Shown one piece after another: positions 19,301-26,894 of a stretch of 48,918 bases of DNA (its first letter is position 1; each line of letters opens with the position of its first letter). The stretch spans positions 1 to 48,918 of the forward strand of contig NZ_NRHC01000015.1 in NCBI RefSeq assembly GCF_003585885.1. The letters are read 5' to 3'. Origin of the DNA: Psittacicella hinzii (GTDB taxonomy: Bacteria; Pseudomonadota; Gammaproteobacteria; Enterobacterales; Psittacicellaceae). Below the pieces are notes generated by a model. It had not been told where the DNA came from. It was given only the letters and a program-made list of their open reading frames with translations, and ran no database searches. The translations under genes and the position numbers were made by a program.

Positions 19301-20396
19301 ACTCCACTGGAGCAAAGTCAACTGCGTTTTGGTTATTGTAAAACTGTTGTAAGGTAAAACTTTGGTCACGTTGATAGAAGACATATTTTGGCATCTTCTC
19401 AACATAGTCATACCCTAAGGTTTCGCTCGATGCTTGAATTTGGTGCGTTTGCATCCAGCTAATTAAGCTGTGGGAGAATAAGTTTAACTGTGCCTTGCCA
19501 TGAATATAGTTAGGCACGGCAATACTTGGATTAGTGTAGACAATTGAGCCGATGTTAAAGTCAAACAGCTTATGCCACATTGCCATGTTCCAAGCTAACG
19601 GCTTGTGCCATGTTGCAGGGGAGGAGTTATCTGCAACCGCAGCACTTGAAGCTAAGCTAAGTTGCGCAATATACGCACGCAGAGCTTCAACTTTAATTAA
19701 ATAAGCACAAGGTTGGTGTAAAGGTAAACTACCAACACAAACTAACTCAAGTGGACGGTTTAAGCTCACTAAGCTCGAAAAAAGATCAAGGTTCTCTGGA
19801 GAAAAAGTTTGTCCAGCTTTGTTAATACCCTCAAGCTCACCACCAGCTAAGGCTTGCTTAAACTGCGGAACTAGTTGTTGTCTTTGACGAGTATAAGTTG
19901 CATTTTCTAGACTAAGAATGTTTTCGCTACGCGCGACAAAACCACGACGTTTCTCTAAGTCTTCAGTTGGATATATTCTAAAAGTATGTTCGTTATAGTC
20001 CCCTAAACTCACCGCTTTTAAGCGTTGATTTAAGGTAGTATTGTAGTAAGAGGCTTCAAGAATATCAGAAACTTGCTCTTGCCAGTTACTTGCGAGTAAA
20101 GTCCCCTCTTCAACAATAAGCACAAAGTCATCATCTGCTAAACTTTGATCTTGGGCAATAAGCTGTTGCAGATCTAAGTGAGCTAACAGACGATTAAGCT
20201 CGTGGTCATCAGTTGGGAGTTCACCAAACTCTTGACAATAAGCTTGACGATCAAAACGTTGCTCTAGTTGGCTAGGCTCATAAGTAGTAGCCTTATGCTC
20301 AGTAAATAACTGAGCATAAGGTTGTTTTAAACTTAAAATACGAGCGTTACCTTGATGAATGTTAGTTAACAGATAACTACGAGAAAGTTTAAACAT
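16350..20396 (-). CDS. Four-module family 25 glycosyltransferase, third gene of the operon
   Basis: This 1348-residue paralogue has the same order of four GT25-like modules. Module 3 (about 819-1060) is canonical: INLPSSSERLQ at 826-836, GEIGCTLSH at 883-891 and EDD at 914-916, followed by PDWYERTN. Module 1 has VEEGT (95-99) and module 2 TNSNV (426-430) at the place of the EDD acids, while the following W is retained. Module 4 keeps VEDDV at 1171-1175 but not the INL-R opening. A Lys/Gln/Asn-rich low-complexity linker (about 590-690) splits module 2 from its C-terminal strand. The upstream ribosome site is weak, so coupling to the previous gene, whose stop lies 11 bp away, is likely. Only module 3 looks fully equipped for UDP-sugar transfer; this is inference from motifs. 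Confidence 0.85.
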   Translation of the reverse strand: MFKLSRSYLLTNIHQGNARILSLKQPYAQLFTEHKATTYEPSQLEQRFDRQAYCQEFGELPTDDHELNRLLAHLDLQQLIAQDQSLADDDFVLIVEEGTLLASNWQEQVSDILEASYYNTTLNQRLKAVSLGDYNEHTFRIYPTEDLEKRRGFVARSENILSLENATYTRQRQQLVPQFKQALAGGELEGINKAGQTFSPENLDLFSSLVSLNRPLELVCVGSLPLHQPCAYLIKVEALRAYIAQLSLASSAAVADNSSPATWHKPLAWNMAMWHKLFDFNIGSIVYTNPSIAVPNYIHGKAQLNLFSHSLISWMQTHQIQASSETLGYDYVEKMPKYVFYQRDQSFTLQQFYNNQNAVDFAPVELVSASKERFALGWSHILTDTTGNNSLNYSGKNMSQTFALFRIFQALLLDEQMRDSDYFILTNSNVKLADSWYSRLNQSLALLANATPENKVVLGDVAGANSFTYLGQGHFSQTGQQYLNDYNVFVLPNSDRLYLQGDYFNESLQSLTQLTARNYSFIVLSKAVIRNYVQLLRQRLAKLTLKELAFNWEVQVGLDTFNEAEFNQEIEKYRGNDYYNILFEADKYAKAEQANTDHTSQGSQSMQADKDLPAQAKQFQEKILALLALDQQNSPALQHKDNSKQSHKQSNKLNKKHAKDKNKIFAKSKDQGVNLEVNQDDQAAQQAKLKRQSAWLEALFAVIDNLASQGKNNLFTYQKQLCDLIDLDGLNDWQVLTLAAPLFEVNIARVTMFMNFTTHSIMQTNPPIAVTQEISTEGRIFNNEQFGIGDYQTLRSNRQHERVKQFYLSNPQAYPDYLAKVRKFVINLPSSSERLQGFLSQNNCQDFEVQEAVYGKELTPEQVHARFDVKRFYHYYERLMTPGEIGCTLSHWEIYQKVLQDDTIADDDWVLVCEDDTKFFPDWYERTNQILHYLENDARRRPHFLQCNNNSLNANERLNVDQIRNVTYFSTTQENIVSLNNKQSLLFPHAVVSYGSSHYLFRKSALRSKLFASIERPYWVADDFPRFFAFVPDSYAYAIPMLSYQDVDNFESLIDEERKTTIAEKRKNLLETELYIPLNFTKDRCIVIQRELSEAEIKEKFSENLRHIIKRAEFDALTDEQLKERYDLESFQNNYKRLPTREEMIRAIMHQEAYKFIDNLVTQVHNYYLVVEDDVTPSSASAKIFVDQVVNYIATRLDTRTEVIELSNTYWSRALAAHDNDPRALAGHRDLEAELEAQGRKLSELEYVDLTKNKFGYAFSDYPIKHENFKDYYVIGNEEQNYHVNPYLDILITSNHANTGAKAYLIFSYLIKSQTLAHKPIAWLHDDFPKFIFYHNLALAYVMPPIYL

Positions 20397-20407
20397 AAAA
20401 ATTTAAA

Positions 20408-23400
20408 TTAAGGTTTAATGGAAATTTGAGGTTGAGCAAATGCCAGAGATTTTAATGTAAATGGCATGCCTAACACAAAGTCATGCGCTAGGAAGTAGCG
20501 CTTACCATTGGCTAAGAAGTTGTGCATGTTTGATGGCACAAACTTCAGCATTACGTACGAACCCGAGCCATTTGGATTTTTACTACCAGCTAAACAAATA
20601 TCTTGTTGGCTATTAATATGGTAGATATGCTCAGGTTGCGCAAGAATTGCATGTTGCCCATACTCTGCAGGATCTAGCTTGTTAAAGTCTTGCGGTTGAC
20701 GATCATTGTGGGTAACAATTAACAAGGTATCTAGATCTAAACGCGTATCAACGTAATCACAAATACAGTTTACTTGATGTAAAAAGTTTGGCGCTAAGGT
20801 CTGATCATCTTCGACTACAAAGTGGAAAGTAAAGTCAGACATAGGCAGATCACGAATGTTACACCAAGCTTGGTGATGCGCCAGCGTTAAGTTTAACTCG
20901 TCTGCAGTAATCTCACGATCATAGCGTTCTTTAAACTTATCAAAGTCAAATAATTGCTCTTGTTCACTACGAGGTAAACTTGCATAGTCTACTTTTTTCA
21001 CCACTTGGAAGCCTGGGAATTTTTTATTAATCTCCTCAAGGCTTAGAGTTTTTTGGATTACGTGTAGACGCCCAGGTTGTACATATGGAGATGGATTATC
21101 AAGTGGAATACTTCTTAACTTGATTTTTTCATTGTTAATACTTTGTACACGCTCAGCATCAAGTAATGATTCAAGATCACGATCATCAAAACCTAACTGT
21201 GGGTTAGTGTAAGCAAAGATCTCCGGTCTAAAAGTATAGATTTGCGCTAAATCATCAGCTACCCAGTCAATCTTGCCACAAATACGCGCACGATTACGTA
21301 CTAGTAAGCTCTTACGCACTAAGTAAAAACCAGCCCCTGCAGGGAAATCACGGTTGATTAATGCTAGACCTAACTCTGGAGCAACCTGATGATAGTTGTT
21401 TAGTTCAGAGTGGATACTATGGAAACGGACAAACTTACGTGGGTTTACATAATCAAAGTGTGGAATTTGGTTTTGCGCGCCATTAATAATTTCAACACGT
21501 TGATTGAGATTACTTTCCACATAATGTAATACTTGATTGAGTAAACGATACCAATCTGGATTAAAGCGAGTATCGTCTTCAGCAATTAGTACCCAATCAT
21601 CTAAACCAATTTCTTGATCATATAAAGCTTTACGCAGAATTTGCGTATGACTTAAAGCACAACCATATTCACCAGCATGTAAGGTACGACGATAGCGTTT
21701 GTTAAAGAGTTCAACGTCAAATTGCTCTGCTATATCAGCTTCACTTAACTCTTTACCTAATACCGCTTCCTGAACAATAAAGTCTTCAACATTATTGAGT
21801 TTTTTGAAAGCTTCTAAACGATCTACAGAGCTAGGTAAGTTAATTACGTATTTTTTAACTTTGGCAACTAGATCTTCTTGCCCAAGAACACCAAATCTAG
21901 AACTGAACAGTTTGCTTTGGTCTTCTTGCTCTCCTTGGTTACCTTGTTCTTCTAGTTTATCGTGCTCACTTTGTTCTTTACTTAAAGGAGCAAACAATGG
22001 TTTTTCTTTACCAAAGAACAGCGGAGAGCTAACTGGCTCTAAGCTATAGTCTCCAATCTCACCAATAGTATTAACATTCTCTAGAGGGTCGATTGGCAAA
22101 TTATCGCTTTCATAAACTTCGCTCTGAATAGTAGCGTCTGCTGCCGTTACTGCTTGACGATATAACTCTTGGCTTTGCCATGGTAAGTTCGCATGGTGTG
22201 CAGTTAAATCACTCGTGTCAATTAAAGCTTCTAACTCTTTAGGGTCTGCTACTTTCACTTGTTCGCTAACTGCTTTTTCAGTATCACGCAAAACTGCTAA
22301 ACCTGGATTAATAAAGAGGACATTAGTAGCTTCAAAAGCAATTAAGTCAGCAAAACGATCATGGAAGAAACCATCAGCTTGTTTAAAGAACTCTGCGGTT
22401 TTACGCTCTGTAAAGATTTTTTTCTTCACTAAGATTAGCGGGAAGTTATGGTAGTGATACGAAGTAGCAATAATTCCTTCGAATTGGTTACCTAGACTAC
22501 TAATCCAATCTTCATTAGCAGTATAAATCCCTGCGTTATTAAGCAGTTTAAAGCGTTTATCTTTATCTTGATCAGTAATAAAGTTAAAGCCTGCTTGTTT
22601 ATCTTCATAACCGGCAACGATGATCTTGGCAAAAGGATGGCGAATGTTTACCCAACGTAAATAGTGGTTTAACTTCGCATACCAATCCGGACGTAATAAA
22701 CTTGCGTCCTTAGCGAGAACAATCCACTGCTCATCATCAATAGTTTTATCTGCAATTAATGAGCTAATTAAACGACGTTGCGTTAAACTTGCCTCAACTG
22801 AAGTTAAACTTGGCGAGTTCTTTACTGAAGTTCCCGTAAGTTTTATCTTCTTAAAGTAAGCTTTTTCAACTTGAGTTAAAGACCACTCTTCTAGTTTTGG
22901 ACTATAAACTGGTTTAAAGTCATAAGTATTTGCTTGAGCAAAAAAGCCTGGGAAATTATTTAAGTGACTTTTCCCTTGAATTACATATTTAGGTAGAGGT
23001 TGCAGTAAATCATAACCTTGAGCAGCAAAGCGATTTAAGCGAGAGTTATACACTACAGCACTACTTTGCTCGGCTGCAAGGTGAGCATAGTCTGCGTCAT
23101 TGAGGTCGTGTTTAGTCTGAAGAAAACTATTAATTCCTAGGAAAGGATTAGCATAGCCCATAGAGTTATGGGTAAAGTTAAAGATAAACCATAAAGAATC
23201 GGAAAAGAAATCTAGAGATTTATTTAAAGGAATTAACTTAGTATAGTCTTTCCCAGCTGCATCCGCACCTTCAAGCTCTAAAGCGCTGTACTTATCGCGT
23301 TGCATAAACTCATCTTTGAGTTCAAGGTCAAACACTTCTGGAATATCTAGGCGTTTGTCGTACATCGCTTTAAGCGTGAACTCACCTATTTCCAGATTAC

Positions 23401-24277
23401 GCACCTTACCGTAATTCATCTCAAGAATACGTTTTTTTGCCCATTTTTTTACAGTTGCTAAAACTGCAAATTTGTTAATGAGGAAAAAGCCATTACGGTG
23501 GTAGTTAATAACGTTACTAATCCCTAACTCTTGTTCCCCAAAAGGAGAAACTATGCCGTCAGTGTACTTACTTACCGACTGCTCTAAAGTATGATGAGGG
23601 TAAACTTTTAACTCTTCTTGTTGTTCTTTAGTTAGAGGAGCAAAAGTTTTATTTCCTTGTGCAGAGAGGGAAATAAATTTTAATTTAGAGATGTATTCAA
23701 TCTCTTTCTCGCTCATTTTACTTCTTTGGCGCTTAACCTGCTCAGGAGAGACCTGCGAAGCAAGGTTACGGTTGTAAGGTAAAAGATTGGTTAAAAGTGC
23801 TTCAATCCTTTGTGGCCATTCCGGATTTAAAATTACATGATCTTGACAGATTAGTATCCATTGGTCATCAGCAATTTTCTCGTCTAAAGCAATATGTGCT
23901 AGTAAGTTAATTAAACTTACCGTTGCATTGATATCTGACATGCCAAGAAAACGGCGTGGTACTTGTCTATCGTATTTATCCTTAACTGCACGTATGTCAA
24001 AATAAGGCGCTAACGCCTCCATAAATGGTACGTGCATACACTCTGGTGAGTATAAAAAGTTGTCAATTAAATCAAAAGTAGTTTCAACCGGATATTCTTT
24101 GGCTACTTCCTCACTGATTAAGCCATGCTCAAGCAAGTAGTTTGTCATGTCAAAACCAGAGACTTTAGTAAAAAGCTGGCTAAATGGTTGAGCGAAAAAC
24201 GATTCTTGCGTTTTGCTTCCAGTAGGCATTACCAAAGCAAATTTTGGAATCGAATCAAATAAGGGTAACTTTGACAT
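20408..24277 (-). CDS. Four-module family 25 glycosyltransferase, second gene of the operon
   Basis: This 1289-residue protein repeats the module plan of its two downstream neighbours. Module 3 (about 805-1045) is canonical: INLPSSVDRLE at 812-822, GEYGCALSH at 869-877 and EDD at 900-902 with NPDWYRLLN after it. Module 1 (1-395) has CQDHV at 144-148 and module 2 (about 425-665) has AKDAS at 522-526, so both lost the acidic triad but kept the trailing W. Module 4 (about 1070-1289) has TLAHHQAW for the GCALSH block and VEDDQ at 1155-1159. An acidic Glu/Gln-rich linker (about 765-795) precedes module 3. The start lies 4 bp after the stop of the first gene and has no clear ribosome site, which suggests coupled translation. 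Cytoplasmic, role in surface glycan synthesis inferred. Confidence 0.85.
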   Translation of the reverse strand: MSKLPLFDSIPKFALVMPTGSKTQESFFAQPFSQLFTKVSGFDMTNYLLEHGLISEEVAKEYPVETTFDLIDNFLYSPECMHVPFMEALAPYFDIRAVKDKYDRQVPRRFLGMSDINATVSLINLLAHIALDEKIADDQWILICQDHVILNPEWPQRIEALLTNLLPYNRNLASQVSPEQVKRQRSKMSEKEIEYISKLKFISLSAQGNKTFAPLTKEQQEELKVYPHHTLEQSVSKYTDGIVSPFGEQELGISNVINYHRNGFFLINKFAVLATVKKWAKKRILEMNYGKVRNLEIGEFTLKAMYDKRLDIPEVFDLELKDEFMQRDKYSALELEGADAAGKDYTKLIPLNKSLDFFSDSLWFIFNFTHNSMGYANPFLGINSFLQTKHDLNDADYAHLAAEQSSAVVYNSRLNRFAAQGYDLLQPLPKYVIQGKSHLNNFPGFFAQANTYDFKPVYSPKLEEWSLTQVEKAYFKKIKLTGTSVKNSPSLTSVEASLTQRRLISSLIADKTIDDEQWIVLAKDASLLRPDWYAKLNHYLRWVNIRHPFAKIIVAGYEDKQAGFNFITDQDKDKRFKLLNNAGIYTANEDWISSLGNQFEGIIATSYHYHNFPLILVKKKIFTERKTAEFFKQADGFFHDRFADLIAFEATNVLFINPGLAVLRDTEKAVSEQVKVADPKELEALIDTSDLTAHHANLPWQSQELYRQAVTAADATIQSEVYESDNLPIDPLENVNTIGEIGDYSLEPVSSPLFFGKEKPLFAPLSKEQSEHDKLEEQGNQGEQEDQSKLFSSRFGVLGQEDLVAKVKKYVINLPSSVDRLEAFKKLNNVEDFIVQEAVLGKELSEADIAEQFDVELFNKRYRRTLHAGEYGCALSHTQILRKALYDQEIGLDDWVLIAEDDTRFNPDWYRLLNQVLHYVESNLNQRVEIINGAQNQIPHFDYVNPRKFVRFHSIHSELNNYHQVAPELGLALINRDFPAGAGFYLVRKSLLVRNRARICGKIDWVADDLAQIYTFRPEIFAYTNPQLGFDDRDLESLLDAERVQSINNEKIKLRSIPLDNPSPYVQPGRLHVIQKTLSLEEINKKFPGFQVVKKVDYASLPRSEQEQLFDFDKFKERYDREITADELNLTLAHHQAWCNIRDLPMSDFTFHFVVEDDQTLAPNFLHQVNCICDYVDTRLDLDTLLIVTHNDRQPQDFNKLDPAEYGQHAILAQPEHIYHINSQQDICLAGSKNPNGSGSYVMLKFVPSNMHNFLANGKRYFLAHDFVLGMPFTLKSLAFAQPQISIKP

Positions 24278-24281
24278 AGGT

Positions 24282-26696
24282 TTAACTAAGCTTCTCTATA
24301 AGTTGGGTAAAATTAAACTGATAAGAGTTATCTTGTTCTTTACTTACAAACTCTTGTAGTTTTGTTAGGTGTAGGTCTTGTTCAAGTTGCGCAAACTGCG
24401 GGGCAGTTAGCTCAACACTCTTGGTTTGCACCCAATTGTCTGTTGTTAAATTATCAGTAGCTAAATTAGCAGTAGCTAAATTAAGAGGCGTTGCCTCTTT
24501 TATAGGCTCTGCTAGTTCTAACGGTAAAGTAATAGCAGTTTCAAGCTCATAAGCTTGGGCTAAATCTAACTGCACTAAATCTTTTTGGCGTACTAGATAC
24601 GCACTGCCTAACTTAATTATCCCAGGAGCTTGATCTTGCTCTAAAAAGACTTTAGTTAGCTGTTGATTTAGTAAGTTGTACCAGTTGGCTACAAAACGCG
24701 TACCTACTTGGGCGATAAAAATATAATCATCTTCTAGCAGATCACCTTCTTGGCTTAACTGCTGACAAACTTGTTTAAAGCCCGCAGGCGCAAAGAAGTC
24801 TCCTCTTGCTACTTCAGGATCAGCTAATAAACTTGCCGGTAAGTTTAGAGGGACAAAGTTGAGCGTATGCGTTTGGCGGTAGAAATCACCTAAGTTAGGC
24901 AAGCGAATTACTCTTGAAGCCTGTGCATTAGCGACTACTTGTGCTTGCGCTTGTGATTGTTCAACATTTACTACTTTAGACTGCTCTGTTTGTGAGCCTT
25001 CTGTTTGTGAGACTTCTGCTTGAGACTTCTCACCCAGCCATACAAGTTGAGCGTCCTCTCGGTTGCCAACTAGGAAACTGTTTACATCAGCCGGAGCTAG
25101 TTGATTCAGCGCATTTAAACTACTTTTACTTGCAGGGTAGCAACCAACTACAAACTGCTTGAAAGTAGCAAGGTGATCATAACCTTTACCTACATAACTA
25201 CCTGAATAGTTAAACCCAGGGCGATTTTGGTAAGTTTGCGCTAACTCTCTACGGAAAACAAGATCATGCTCTGCCGTAATAACTTGCGCTAAAGCAGGGC
25301 TAGCTTGGGCAACAACCACACTTTCACTTAAAGTCATTTGCCAAGGAGTAAAGGCTTCTAAACTTGGCGTTGCTTGCGGATAAGTAATTTGATACTGCGT
25401 TAGTTTAGGTAACTTAACTTCACTTGTTGCATAACAACCATAAGCTTGCTCTAGATCTGCGCCACTAATTTTATAGTTAGCTAAAGCGCTAAGATTAATT
25501 AACGCCATACCTGCGCAAGCGTCAGTTAAACCATGTAAAAAGTTTAATTCTTGCTGATTACTTGCTTGATTAAAGCTAGGTAAGTCTAACTGCAAGTTTT
25601 GACTAGCGATGTAACTATTGTTGTGGGTAAAGTTATTATCGAGGGCAATATACTGCGTACGTACTAAACGGTCAGCAAGGGCATATAAGAATTTATCCTC
25701 TGAACTCGCATATTGTTCAAGTTTAGCTAACTCTTCAACTAGAGGTTTTAAGGCAAAACGATATTGTTGTTGATAAAAATATTGTTTTGTCCACAGTTGG
25801 CTTAATAGCTCTGTAGTATGCGTTGCTGTTTGATATTGCTCATAAACTGCTAGTAAATCTTGCCAAGCATTCGCCAGTTTGGCGTTATTTAACGCAAAAC
25901 TACGTAATTCAAGCAATTTTAAAATACTTTCAAGACGCACTAACCAGTCTGGCGACAGCTTAGCTTGATCACTTACTACGAGCACCCAGTTATTGTTATC
26001 AGGGAGGTCTTGCTCTGCATGAGCAACAATCGCTTTCTCTCCTTGCGTAGTTTGCGCTGTTTCTGTTGCTTGCTCTGTTTGCGCTGTTTGTCCTTCTTCT
26101 GCTGTTTGTGATGTTTCTGTAGCTAGAGCTAAACTAGCTTGTTGTTGATATAGCTGACGCTGTAATAAGCGCATGCTAAGAGCTTGCTCTAGTTGAGCAA
26201 GTGTAAGTTTTTTCTTGGATGGATAAGCTGTTGCTAAGAAAAGAAACGCGCGTTGTTTAACCAGATCACTAAGTTCGTCCGGTAGTTGTTCAGCCTTTAA
26301 ACTAACCTTGTCATTAAAACCAGCTATTTGTGTACGATTAAGTGCGTCTACTTTGACTGCGAGCTTGTCACTAGCTTTACTTTGTATCAAAGTTAAAGCT
26401 TGACAATCCCAGTAGTCAATAATCTGAATTTGCTCTGGTGTTAATTGAGTTTTACTTGGCTTACTTAGCGCACTAATACTTGGAGCAACTCTTGCAACAT
26501 TTGGTGCTAATTCTTTGACAAAACCAAAGTTTACGAGAAGTTCAAAAAAGTACCAATCTTTTGCAAGTAATTCTAGTTCTACCCCCGCAAAGTGAGTAAA
26601 TACCTCACTATAAGGCTGTAAACTAAAATTAGAGGCTTTACCTAGGAGGAATTTTGGTAAAGCTAAACTCATTGGGGTGTGCAAAAATTTATGCAT
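24282..26696 (-). CDS. Degenerate two-module GT25-like protein, first gene of the operon
   Basis: This 804-residue protein shares the first two module positions of its downstream paralogues and then stops. Module 1 (about 1-505, interrupted by a Gln/Thr-rich stretch at 188-222) has WVLVVSDQAKLSPDW at 237-251. Module 2 (about 510-715) has DDYIFIAQVGTRFVANWYNL at 656-675 and GSAYLVRQKDL after it. Neither retains EDD, GEIGCALSH or INL-R. The C-terminal 90 residues are unrelated to module 3. With no recognisable catalytic site it may be a scaffold, acceptor-binding or regulatory partner of the three larger proteins, or an eroding copy. Recognition as GT25-like depends on comparison with its neighbours. 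No ribosome site precedes the first ATG; an ATG at codon 9 is an alternative start with equally poor support. Confidence 0.7.
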   Translation of the reverse strand: MHKFLHTPMSLALPKFLLGKASNFSLQPYSEVFTHFAGVELELLAKDWYFFELLVNFGFVKELAPNVARVAPSISALSKPSKTQLTPEQIQIIDYWDCQALTLIQSKASDKLAVKVDALNRTQIAGFNDKVSLKAEQLPDELSDLVKQRAFLFLATAYPSKKKLTLAQLEQALSMRLLQRQLYQQQASLALATETSQTAEEGQTAQTEQATETAQTTQGEKAIVAHAEQDLPDNNNWVLVVSDQAKLSPDWLVRLESILKLLELRSFALNNAKLANAWQDLLAVYEQYQTATHTTELLSQLWTKQYFYQQQYRFALKPLVEELAKLEQYASSEDKFLYALADRLVRTQYIALDNNFTHNNSYIASQNLQLDLPSFNQASNQQELNFLHGLTDACAGMALINLSALANYKISGADLEQAYGCYATSEVKLPKLTQYQITYPQATPSLEAFTPWQMTLSESVVVAQASPALAQVITAEHDLVFRRELAQTYQNRPGFNYSGSYVGKGYDHLATFKQFVVGCYPASKSSLNALNQLAPADVNSFLVGNREDAQLVWLGEKSQAEVSQTEGSQTEQSKVVNVEQSQAQAQVVANAQASRVIRLPNLGDFYRQTHTLNFVPLNLPASLLADPEVARGDFFAPAGFKQVCQQLSQEGDLLEDDYIFIAQVGTRFVANWYNLLNQQLTKVFLEQDQAPGIIKLGSAYLVRQKDLVQLDLAQAYELETAITLPLELAEPIKEATPLNLATANLATDNLTTDNWVQTKSVELTAPQFAQLEQDLHLTKLQEFVSKEQDNSYQFNFTQLIEKLS

Positions 26697-26814
26697 AAAT
26701 TAATAGTATTAAACGTTTAAGATTGAAGTAAAATCTGCTAATATTTTATCTTATTTTTGTGTTTTTAACTGTTTTCTTTTCGTATTAGACAGGCAAATCT
26801 ACGCAAAGTTTAAC

Positions 26815-26843
26815 TTAGTTTATCTTCATTTATATGTTACAAT
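26815..26843 (+). promoter_or_regulatory. Candidate polA promoter
   Basis: TTAGTT (26815-26820), a 17-bp spacer and TACAAT (26838-26843) lie about 50 bp before the polA start, in the 198-bp divergent gap. The -35 is weak. No convincing promoter was found for the divergent GT25 operon on the other strand. Confidence 0.3.
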
Positions 26844-26894
26844 TTAATCTTAAGTTAACCTAATCTCTCCGCGCTTAATTCCACAAATTAAAAT

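Noticed and set aside
12242..26696. Gene fusions caused by sequencing errors as the source of the giant GT25 proteins
   Set aside because: Three neighbouring genes show the same module order over about 1300 codons each with no stop or frame change; repeated errors could not give this.
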